A stretch of 12,472 bases of DNA from Promethearchaeota archaeon. GTDB lineage: Archaea; Asgardarchaeota; Lokiarchaeia; Sigyniarchaeales; SOKP01. How positions within the stretch are numbered: the first letter of the stretch is position 1; every line of letters starts with the position of its first letter. The stretch lies in the NCBI GenBank assembly GCA_030615145.1, contig JAUWZT010000092.1, positions 1 through 12,472 on the forward strand. Reading direction: 5' to 3'. This document shows positions 1-4,694 of the stretch, piece by piece. The translations under genes were made by a program, and so were the position numbers. The notes beneath the pieces are model-generated. The model did no database searches. It was given only the letters and a program-made list of their open reading frames with translations, and was not told the DNA's origin.

Positions 1-288
1 ATTGATTGCACATAAAATGACGCCTAAAATGATTGCATCTAGTGACCAATTCTCTAGGATGATTGGATTATTTTGTTCATATTTCCAGATATAGAGTACC
101 GCTATGATAATAGTTATAACTGCGTTTATAATTAGCATTGTTACATAATATCCCATATCTGGATTTGTTATTGGTTGATTTGTATTGTAATCAAAAAAGG
201 CAGAGCCTACTATCATGAACGCCCACATCCATGAACCTATTCCTAGAATTATTGCAAATACTAACGACTTTTTATTAATTTCTACCAT
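1..288 (-). CDS. Small membrane protein, N-terminal part (runs off left edge)
   Basis: An open frame of 96 codons starts at the ATG at 288-286 and reaches the window edge without a stop. The protein begins MVEINKKSLVFAIILG. Three hydrophobic segments are visible, at about residues 9-30, 47-68 and from 83 to the edge. The first two are joined by a polar stretch (FDYNTNQPITNPDMGYY) and the second is followed by a charged loop (WKYEQNNP). It is an integral membrane protein of unknown function and I do not recognise the family. No clear Shine-Dalgarno site precedes the ATG; a TATA-like box lies about 37 bases upstream, so a short leader is likely. The T-tract after the GyrI-like gene separates it from that operon, so it is probably transcribed on its own. 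Confidence 0.75.
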   Translation of the reverse strand, partial: MVEINKKSLVFAIILGIGSWMWAFMIVGSAFFDYNTNQPITNPDMGYYVTMLIINAVITIIIAVLYIWKYEQNNPIILENWSLDAIILGVILCAIN

Positions 289-319
289 TTTTATATTAAC
301 TCTATTTTTCAATTTAAAA

Positions 320-330
320 TTTTTATAATT
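320..330 (-). promoter_or_regulatory. TATA-like box for the left-edge membrane protein gene
   Basis: On the minus strand the bases read AATTATAAAAA, centred about 37 bases before the ATG at 288. With the usual archaeal spacing of about 26 bases to the transcription start, this gives a leader of roughly ten bases. The call rests on position and base composition only, in a very AT-rich stretch. Confidence 0.35.
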
Positions 331-331
331 T

Positions 332-350
332 AGAAAAAAAAAAAAAAAGT
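332..350 (-). terminator. T15 tract, archaeal-type terminator
   Basis: A run of 15 A on the plus strand (334-348) is a run of 15 T on the minus strand, a few bases past the stop codon of the GyrI-like gene. Archaeal RNA polymerase is known to terminate at such T-runs without a hairpin. It ends the Cys-rich/GyrI-like operon and isolates the next gene. Confidence 0.6.
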
Positions 351-354
351 TTAT

Positions 355-978
355 TTATTCAAAAGGTTGTCTTATAACAGTCTTCATCGTTGCGGGATTT
401 GCTTTCCTTGGGTCGCTTAAATAGATTTCATGATGCTTCTTTTTATGACCATCAAAACTGCCACCGACCTTCTTGATGAAATTGTGCATTTTTTGAATAG
501 TAGGTTCTTCTTCTGAATATGGACCTATATGCATAATTTGAGCAGCTCTTCCTTCCTTATACTGCTCTAATCGGAGTTTAGGTAATAATTCTGAAAGTTC
601 AGGTTTTTTATCTTTTGTTACTTTTATCGCTTCATTTATCATGTCTTGAGTGATCCAGTCAGGTTGCATTATCATCATCGTCCATTTCCATTTATTGCGG
701 TCTCCCTCTGTAAAATCATCCATATTATCAGCCCACCATAATCCTTCTAAGGGAGGAACGACATAATCTTTCCCTTTTTTTTTACTCAGGAATTTTGTTT
801 TAAAAGCAATAGGATATAATACAGCCAGAGCATCTTGATACTCTTTCGAGTCGCCTGGAGATCCTATTCCATCTATCATTAAGAACTGCATCTCAGGAAT
901 ATCAACCTGTGTCACTTCTTTAGAGCTCGGTTGATAAAACTCTTTCATGGTTTTCTTGAAATCTATCTTTGATGGCAT
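355..978 (-). CDS. GyrI-like small-molecule-binding domain protein (COG4832-type)
   Basis: This 207-residue cytoplasmic protein matches the length and signature blocks that I recall for the GyrI-like COG4832 family. These are PPLEGLWWAD (75-84), WKWTMMIMQPD (97-107), QIMHIGPYSEEEPT (147-160) and HHEIYLSDPRK (182-192). The fold is the SHS2/GyrI effector-binding module, and the protein is a stand-alone domain with no DNA-binding part. Some GyrI-like proteins hydrolyse cyclopropane-containing DNA-alkylating compounds; others only bind hydrophobic ligands, and the substrate here cannot be told from sequence. The ATG at 978 is supported by a GGGAGTGAGG Shine-Dalgarno stretch just upstream. The gene follows the four-cysteine gene by 15 bases, so the two are almost certainly co-transcribed. 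A T15 tract follows the stop. The divergent TrmB-like gene may regulate the pair. Confidence 0.9.
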   Translation of the reverse strand: MPSKIDFKKTMKEFYQPSSKEVTQVDIPEMQFLMIDGIGSPGDSKEYQDALAVLYPIAFKTKFLSKKKGKDYVVPPLEGLWWADNMDDFTEGDRNKWKWTMMIMQPDWITQDMINEAIKVTKDKKPELSELLPKLRLEQYKEGRAAQIMHIGPYSEEEPTIQKMHNFIKKVGGSFDGHKKKHHEIYLSDPRKANPATMKTVIRQPFE

Positions 979-982
979 ATTT

Positions 983-992
983 CCTCACTCCC
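983..992 (-). promoter_or_regulatory. Shine-Dalgarno site of the GyrI-like gene
   Basis: On the minus strand GGGAGTGAGG lies 4-9 bases before the ATG at 978 and inside the 15-base gap after the upstream stop codon. It fixes the start and shows that the second gene of the operon has its own ribosome entry site. Confidence 0.65.
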
Positions 993-993
993 T

Positions 994-1125
994 TTAGCCT
1001 CTTGGTTGAAAGCTATTTGTAGGACATTTTCCCGTATCTAAAGTTGCTGGAACTTCGTGTCCGAAGCAATCTCCTTTAGTTTCATCAATAGGTTTATAAA
1101 ATTTACAATCTTTGCATTGAGCCAT
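994..1125 (-). CDS. 43-residue four-cysteine protein, probable metal or Fe-S binding
   Basis: A short gene of 43 codons plus TAA. It opens MAQCKDCKFYKPID and closes CPTNSFQPRG. Cysteines at 4, 7, 20 and 34 give the pattern C-x2-C-x12-C-x13-C, with a histidine at 23 (CFGHEVPA). Such spacing fits one bound zinc or a small Fe-S cluster. It recalls the small cysteine-rich subunits and modules seen with glycyl-radical enzymes such as benzylsuccinate synthase, but no such enzyme is present here and I do not assign that role. It is too short for most gene finders. The product looks complete: ATG start, GTGAT (a weak Shine-Dalgarno match) six bases upstream, and a stop 15 bases before the GyrI-like start. 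It is the first gene of that operon and lies downstream of the control region shared with the TrmB-like gene. Confidence 0.8.
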   Translation of the reverse strand: MAQCKDCKFYKPIDETKGDCFGHEVPATLDTGKCPTNSFQPRG

Positions 1126-1150
1126 TTTATTATCACTTAAATTTTTTTTA

Positions 1151-1162
1151 GTTTATTATAGT
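1151..1162 (-). promoter_or_regulatory. Possible TATA box of the Cys-rich/GyrI-like operon
   Basis: The minus strand reads CTATAATAAAC here, about 30 bases before the ATG at 1125. That would give a very short leader, which hardly leaves room for the GTGAT site. A second candidate, CTTAAATATT near 1205-1214, would give a leader of about 55 bases. The sequence does not decide between them. Confidence 0.35.
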
Positions 1163-1172
1163 ATTAAATTAA

Positions 1173-1226
1173 TTGTGACAATATTAATCTATTTATTATA
1201 CAAAAATATTTAAGCATATGTCACAA
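1173..1226. promoter_or_regulatory. Paired inverted sites TTGTGACA / TGTCACAA, putative operator
   Basis: TTGTGACA at 1173-1180 is the exact reverse complement of TGTCACAA at 1219-1226. The similarity extends outwards into TTAAT/ATTAA, so each arm is about 13 bases with one indel. The arms are 38 bases apart and flank the TATA-like elements of the divergent intergenic region. This layout suits binding by the adjacent TrmB-like regulator, with control of both its own gene and the Cys-rich/GyrI-like operon. Binding is inferred. The site differs from the known Thermococcales TrmB-type motif but shares its GTGA/TCAC core. Confidence 0.45.
1206..1213 (+). promoter_or_regulatory. TATA-like box of the TrmB-like gene
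   Basis: ATATTTAA lies directly before the right TGTCACAA arm. A transcription start about 25 bases downstream (near 1236) would give a leader of about 28 bases. A protein bound at 1219-1226 would sit between the TATA box and the transcription start, a typical repressor position. Confidence 0.35.
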
Positions 1227-1264
1227 ATTAATAATACAAGGAAATAACCTTATTTTTTGTTTTC

Positions 1265-2281
1265 ATGATTATGATCACAAGCACAATTAATAGGTTTTTA
1301 AATGAAATTGGATTAACCGATATTCAAATAAAAATATACAATTATCTATTAACTCATAAATTTGGAACTATAAACAATATAAAAAGGGATTTAAATTATT
1401 CTTATACACAAGTACACCATAATTTAATGATATTGGAAGAAATAGGTTTAATCGAATCATCAGATTCAAAACCTCGAATTTACCTTAAGATTAATCCTAA
1501 AATTGCTTTAACAGAATTAATCAATAAAAAATTTAACGCATTTCAAGAAAAAATTAATAAGTTAGATGAAGAATTAAAAATTCAAGAAAGCGTAATGGGA
1601 AGATGTGTTCGAGACATAAGTTTTTACTATTATTCCAATCTTAGTTTAGCTTTTGAGAATTATTATATACTAATAGAAAACACGCTTCACGAGATAATTA
1701 TGAGCTCCTTGCCAATTTCTCTTTTAAAAAGATTGGAACCCGCATTATATCAGGCATTTATGAGGGGCGTTCAGATAAAGCTATATTTCTCGGATTTAGA
1801 TTTTGAGAAATATCCAAGCTATCTTGAAGAAGTTACCAATACACTAAAAAGAACCGGAACTGAGATAATTCAAACAAAAGAAAAGACTTGTCAACTGATT
1901 AGGTTTAATGACGAGATTGTTAATATGGGAAATATACTTATTGATGAAGATTACCTAAATTCCGTAATTTTCAAAGAAGATGATGTTTTTCAAGTTGATG
2001 GGTTTCGCGGTCCATTCGCAAAACAAGCAAAGAAGATGTTAGAAATTAAAACTGTAGAAAAAAGAATTAAAATAGGCTACCCAAGATCATTTAAAGAAGT
2101 TTTAGGCGTAATTGATGAAAGAAACATGATAAAAACCAGAGATCTGAGTAAATCTTCAGGTATTGGAGGTACCAAATTAAAGGAGATCTTAAATTTTTTA
2201 GTGAGAGAAGGAGTTATTAAAGAACACATTAAGAGTGAGGGTGTAGGTAGACCTGGAATATATTACAGTACAGTTGATTAG
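1265..2281 (+). CDS. TrmB-like transcriptional regulator with N- and C-terminal winged helices
   Basis: This 338-residue protein has the TrmB layout. An N-terminal winged helix at 10-75 opens with the family-like phrase FLNEIGLTDIQIKIYNYLL. Its probable recognition helix is around 46-57 (SYTQVHHNLMIL), followed by EEIGLIESS and the wing. A charged helix at 78-108 could form a dimerising coiled coil. Residues 115-262 look like the phospholipase-D-like effector domain of this family (VQIKLYFSDLDF; MGNILIDEDYLNSVIF). A second winged helix fills 272-338 (KTRDLSKSSGIGGTKLKEIL, then GRPGIYYS), which ordinary TrmB proteins lack. The effector is unknown; relatives sense sugars. ATG 1265 is the first start, but ATG 1271 is equally possible because neither has a clear ribosome site. 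It is divergent from the Cys-rich/GyrI-like operon across paired inverted repeats, so it probably regulates itself and that operon. Confidence 0.85.
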   Translation: MIMITSTINRFLNEIGLTDIQIKIYNYLLTHKFGTINNIKRDLNYSYTQVHHNLMILEEIGLIESSDSKPRIYLKINPKIALTELINKKFNAFQEKINKLDEELKIQESVMGRCVRDISFYYYSNLSLAFENYYILIENTLHEIIMSSLPISLLKRLEPALYQAFMRGVQIKLYFSDLDFEKYPSYLEEVTNTLKRTGTEIIQTKEKTCQLIRFNDEIVNMGNILIDEDYLNSVIFKEDDVFQVDGFRGPFAKQAKKMLEIKTVEKRIKIGYPRSFKEVLGVIDERNMIKTRDLSKSSGIGGTKLKEILNFLVREGVIKEHIKSEGVGRPGIYYSTVD

Positions 2282-2305
2282 AAATATTTTGAGGTAATGT
2301 AAATA

Positions 2306-2322
2306 TAAAAAAAATAAAAAAA
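2306..2322 (-). terminator. T-rich tract ending the five-helix membrane protein gene
   Basis: On the minus strand T7-A-T8 begins four bases past the TAA of the membrane protein gene. It lies in the 44-base gap between two convergent genes. The plus strand has no matching T-tract here, so TrmB-like transcripts may read into the antisense of the membrane protein gene. Confidence 0.5.
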
Positions 2323-2325
2323 GAA

Positions 2326-2871
2326 TTAGGGAATTATAATTATTTCGAAATAGTCAAATATTATAAATACTAAACATGCTATCTCTAATAATATCCAAAG
2401 ATTGCGCTTTAAACTTCTTAGGCCTTTAAATACTTTTCCTGAATAATTTATGCTATTATAAATTAAAATTATTACCCACGCTGTTAATAGGAAAACTATT
2501 GGCAAGAATAATACGTACAATTCTCGTCCTACGAAATCTAATAGGTATTTATAACCAAGTATAGAAAATGCTGTTATAACTAAAGTAAATCCGAAACCGA
2601 ACGAATACTCCGCAAATGTCACAAACTTATTAATTTGATCTTCTGGCATATTCCCTGCTCTTGCTTCATAGTGTGCTTTTGAGTTCGTTGATACCGAATT
2701 TACAAAAAAAATAAATGAAAGCATTAACAAGAATGTTGCTGAAACAATACCACTTGAAGGTCGTACTTGCCATACTAAAGCTAAAATTGTTAAAACAGCA
2801 GCAATCATGGTTGTACTAAGGATAATCCAGTCTCGAACATTCAAATTTTGGGTTTTGTTATTCTTTTCCAT
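2326..2871 (-). CDS. Five-helix integral membrane protein, unknown function
   Basis: A 181-residue protein starting MEKNNKTQNLNVRDW. Hydrophobic segments lie at about 15-34, 40-58, 88-110, 117-138 and 157-178. A polar loop at 59-85 is rich in charged residues (SKAHYEARAGNMPEDQ), and a basic loop (KVFKGLRSLKRN) precedes the last helix, suggesting these are cytoplasmic. I do not recognise the family. An alternative GTG start at 2880 would add three residues (MNI). I prefer ATG 2871 because GTGA at 2880-2877 then serves as a Shine-Dalgarno site five bases upstream, and because the TATA-like box centred near 2897 sits 26 bases before the ATG. The gene is divergent from the TBP-repeat protein gene and convergent with the TrmB-like gene, with no operon partner. 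Confidence 0.75.
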   Translation of the reverse strand: MEKNNKTQNLNVRDWIILSTTMIAAVLTILALVWQVRPSSGIVSATFLLMLSFIFFVNSVSTNSKAHYEARAGNMPEDQINKFVTFAEYSFGFGFTLVITAFSILGYKYLLDFVGRELYVLFLPIVFLLTAWVIILIYNSINYSGKVFKGLRSLKRNLWILLEIACLVFIIFDYFEIIIIP

Positions 2872-2890
2872 AATATTCACTTAAAACTTT

Positions 2891-2903
2891 CATAAATATT
2901 TAA
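2891..2903 (-). promoter_or_regulatory. TATA box of the five-helix membrane protein gene
   Basis: The minus strand reads TTAAATATTTATG, preceded by purine-rich GGGAAAA as a possible BRE. Its centre is 26 bases before the ATG at 2871, which predicts a leaderless or nearly leaderless transcript. This supports that ATG over the GTG at 2880. Confidence 0.5.
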
Positions 2904-2966
2904 TTTTCCCTTTTTCATCAGAAATTATTAATCCTTCGCAATTTTTGATGTATATATAATATGTTC

Positions 2967-2981
2967 AATGAATTGTTCATT
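2967..2981. repeat. Short palindrome AATGAA-TTG-TTCATT
   Basis: AATGAA (2967-2972) and TTCATT (2976-2981) are perfect inverted repeats around a TTG centre. A further TTCATT follows at 2988-2993. They lie about 30 bases upstream of the TATA box of the TBP-repeat protein gene, where an activator could bind. In AT-rich DNA a six-base arm can occur by chance. Confidence 0.35.
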
Positions 2982-3008
2982 ATATTATTCATTAAATATT
3001 TCAACACA

Positions 3009-3018
3009 CTTATAAATA
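3009..3018 (+). promoter_or_regulatory. TATA box of the TBP-repeat protein gene
   Basis: ACTTATAAATA is a good archaeal TATA box. A start 25-27 bases downstream (about 3038-3041) would leave a leader of about 15 bases that just includes the GAGGTG ribosome site. It is one of the clearest promoters in the window. Confidence 0.55.
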
Positions 3019-3040
3019 AGTATTTCATATTGATCATATA

Positions 3041-3046
3041 GAGGTG
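3041..3046 (+). promoter_or_regulatory. Strong Shine-Dalgarno site of the TBP-repeat protein gene
   Basis: GAGGTG lies seven bases before the ATG at 3054. It selects this start over the in-frame ATG at 3063 (residue 4). Confidence 0.75.
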
Positions 3047-3053
3047 TTTAATA

Positions 3054-4016
3054 ATGGAAATTATGAATGAAAAAGATAGAAAAAAAGTGATCTTAGAATC
3101 ACACAAATTTGGTGGCATAAGCCTAAGGCGTCAAATGTTAAGAGTACATAAAAATGGAGCCAAATTTCCTATAAGTAAAGCCTATATTGATGATGAACTC
3201 TTAGATCCTGATGTTTCCTATACTCTTATTTTAATACCTGAAGCTAAAATCGCTACTAAAACTATTGTTACACTAACTTTTTTTAAGAGAAAGAAGGGGC
3301 CTCTAATGTTTTATTCGTTTCCAGAGAATACTCTTAATAATATGGAGGAAGAAAGTATCGTTGAAATGATCGCTCAATCTTTTAAAGAAAGATTCTTCAT
3401 CCTTCAATCCAGTATTGTATGCTCACTAAATTATTATTTTGAAATTCATTCGGATTGGGCTCGTGGAAATAAAGAAATGTTAATGATTAGCGTAATCTTA
3501 GATCGGAAGATAAATCAAGCAATTGAAGAAATAATTCAGTCACTCTGTATTGATTTTGAATCACAAATAAATTCTAATAAAGAAATTTTTAAAGCTCTTT
3601 ATATAAATGAATTGGATTTATTTACAGATGAGGAACATGTTGACATCAAGAGAATCAATGAAGACTTGAAAGCTAGTATAAAAGAATTCTATAACAAAAC
3701 AACTGTATTACTACGACAGAAAACTATGAAGCATGTAATCACCGTGTCACTGGAAATTGAAAAAAAATTAGACCTTAATCAAATTGCCCAAGAAATTGAA
3801 GGTGTTGAGTTCAACCCTGAGAGGTTTCCTGGATTAATTATGAAAATTGGAAAGCCAAGCGCCACTATCCTCATATTCTCTACTGGTAAACTGGTAATAA
3901 CTGATATGAAAAATACATCTGAAGCAGAGCAAGTTGTTGATATAGTTCTAAAAAAAATTAGGAAAGTTGGCATAAATATAAGTAATCCAAAAATTGCCGT
4001 TGAAAGTATCAAATAA
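3054..4016 (+). CDS. Protein with a single C-terminal TBP repeat fused to an unidentified N-terminal region
   Basis: This 320-residue protein ends in one half of a TATA-binding protein. Residues about 226-320 follow the archaeal TBP repeat closely: LDLNQIAQEIEG, EFNPERFPGLI, ATILIFSTGKLVITD, then a helix ending KKIRKVGI and NPKIAVESI. The two phenylalanines that in TBP intercalate into DNA are present (F258 and F275). The Gly of the usual VTGAK is Asp284, and the minor-groove Asn at the start of the repeat is replaced, probably by Lys226. The protein stops where the second repeat should begin, so a TBP-like saddle would need a dimer. Residues 20-63 could be a small AbrB-like beta domain. Residues 80-175 (GPLMFYSFPE onwards) look like an alpha/beta domain with a possible longin-like order. 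A helical linker fills 190-222. I infer a DNA- or TFB-contacting regulator, not a general TBP. It has its own promoter and Shine-Dalgarno site. Confidence 0.85.
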   Translation: MEIMNEKDRKKVILESHKFGGISLRRQMLRVHKNGAKFPISKAYIDDELLDPDVSYTLILIPEAKIATKTIVTLTFFKRKKGPLMFYSFPENTLNNMEEESIVEMIAQSFKERFFILQSSIVCSLNYYFEIHSDWARGNKEMLMISVILDRKINQAIEEIIQSLCIDFESQINSNKEIFKALYINELDLFTDEEHVDIKRINEDLKASIKEFYNKTTVLLRQKTMKHVITVSLEIEKKLDLNQIAQEIEGVEFNPERFPGLIMKIGKPSATILIFSTGKLVITDMKNTSEAEQVVDIVLKKIRKVGINISNPKIAVESIK

Positions 4017-4026
4017 TAAATTAAAA

Positions 4027-4047
4027 TTTTTCATTATTTTTTATTAT
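4027..4047 (+). terminator. T-rich tracts after the TBP-repeat protein gene
   Basis: Plus-strand T5 at 4027-4031 and T6 at 4037-4042, followed by TATTATTAG, begin ten bases past the stop codon. They fit hairpin-free archaeal termination. Confidence 0.45.
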
Positions 4048-4148
4048 TAGATTATGATTACGAGCTTTCTAATACAATTTTGAAATCACTTTTTTAGTAA
4101 ATTTACTCTCCGTATTGCTTTATTTTTGTTTTATGTTAAAATTAAATT

Positions 4149-4322
4149 ATGTCATCAAAAGTAGTTTCTTATTATGATTGGTCGTTAGGTTTTAAAGGTA
4201 ATAACACAGATAGCACTTCAAAAATTACGCTTACAAAAAAAAAAAGATTAAATTCAATTGGAATTGCTGATGATGACTTTGAAAATTATTTGAGAAAATG
4301 GAAGAATAGAAACCTTTCCTAA
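4149..4322 (+). CDS. Small protein, tandem paralog 1 (57 residues), unknown function
   Basis: A 57-codon gene from ATG 4149 to TAA 4320-4322, beginning MSSKVVSYYDWSLGFKG and ending RKWKNRNLS. It aligns with the product of 4488-4652 along its whole length: SY(Y/F)DWxLxF near the N-terminus, a basic middle, then (I/L)NSxGI, and a C-terminal helix of the form FxxxLxxWKxxNL. The shared pattern, with different codons and substitutions that keep residue character, is good evidence that both are translated. The protein is soluble, basic in the middle and has no signal peptide. I do not recognise the family. There is no Shine-Dalgarno site; a TATA-like CTTTATTTTT about 27 bases before the ATG suggests a leaderless message. 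An A11 run lies within the basic middle (4235-4245). Confidence 0.75.
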   Translation: MSSKVVSYYDWSLGFKGNNTDSTSKITLTKKKRLNSIGIADDDFENYLRKWKNRNLS

Positions 4323-4345
4323 TATAATTTAACTTATTATCTAAT

Positions 4346-4382
4346 GATTTTTTATTTCTCATCCCTAATTTTTGCTTTTTTA
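4346..4382 (+). terminator. T-rich tracts after small paralog 1
   Basis: Runs of six T (4347-4352) and, near 4375-4381, a further T-run lie 25-60 bases past the stop codon. They separate the first small gene from the promoter of the second. The rest of the 165-base gap (4323-4487) holds only that promoter. Confidence 0.4.
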
Positions 4383-4424
4383 TATATTTATGTTCTTTTA
4401 GTACGAAATTCATTAAAAATCTAA

Positions 4425-4437
4425 AGAGGTTTAAATA
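4425..4437 (+). promoter_or_regulatory. BRE/TATA of small paralog 2
   Basis: AAGAGG followed by TTTAAATA (4430-4437) is a well-formed archaeal BRE plus TATA box. It sits about 55 bases before the ATG at 4488, predicting a start near 4460 and a leader of roughly 28 bases. The second small gene therefore has its own promoter and is not simply the tail of an operon. Confidence 0.5.
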
Positions 4438-4487
4438 CATTTTTTTATACAATTTACAAATAAGTAAAAATATAAAATCCTTTTATC

Positions 4488-4652
4488 ATGTCAAAATCAA
4501 GTTCTTATTTTGATTGGGAACTAAGTTTCCGTAAAAACCAGTCTTCAAAGGAAAGAGTTAAGCGTAATCGAGAAAAAATAAATTCCTTAGGAATTCCGAT
4601 AAACAACTTTAAAAAGTTTTTACAGGAATGGAAAGAGAAGAATCTTAACTAA
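4488..4652 (+). CDS. Small protein, tandem paralog 2 (54 residues), unknown function
   Basis: A 54-codon gene from ATG 4488 to TAA 4650-4652, beginning MSKSSSYFDWELSFRKN and ending WKEKNLN. It is a diverged duplicate of the gene at 4149-4322: the shared core is SY(Y/F)DWxLxF, then about 20 variable basic residues (KERVKRNREK here), then INSLGIPINNF and a C-terminal amphipathic helix ending WKEKNL. It has no cysteines, no membrane segment and a strongly basic centre, so binding to nucleic acid or to an acidic partner is possible but unproven. It lies convergent to the giant membrane protein gene, 42 bases from that gene's stop. It has its own BRE/TATA upstream. No family is recognised. Confidence 0.75.
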   Translation: MSKSSSYFDWELSFRKNQSSKERVKRNREKINSLGIPINNFKKFLQEWKEKNLN

Positions 4653-4694
4653 ATTTTTCGATTAACTTTAATTAGTTATATTTAAAATTGCAAA

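Noticed and set aside
1238..1252. Short inverted repeat AAGG-N6-CCTT before the TrmB-like gene, considered as a hairpin or operator
   Set aside because: Four-base arms are too short to separate from chance in this composition.
2617..2624. A further TGTCACAA identical to the putative operator arm
   Set aside because: It is inside the five-helix protein coding sequence, has no inverted partner nearby and is not near a promoter; probably chance.
2918..3118. Minus-strand open frame of 66 codons over the start of the half-TBP gene
   Set aside because: It lies across the promoter, ribosome site and first codons of a well-supported plus-strand gene and has no recognisable protein features.
3779..4012. 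Minus-strand open frame of 77 codons opposite the TBP repeat
   Set aside because: It is antisense to the most conserved part of the plus-strand gene; its apparent hydrophobicity is a mirror effect of that coding sequence.
3700..4060. Idea that the half-TBP is a full TBP broken by a frameshift
   Set aside because: The DNA after 4016 is T-rich and non-coding and I see no second TBP repeat in any frame, so a truncating frameshift is not supported.
4231..4452. Minus-strand open frame of 73 codons
   Set aside because: It overlaps small paralog 1 antisense and runs through T-rich non-coding DNA. The product is low-complexity Lys/Asn/Phe with no start signals, whereas the plus-strand frames are conserved with each other.
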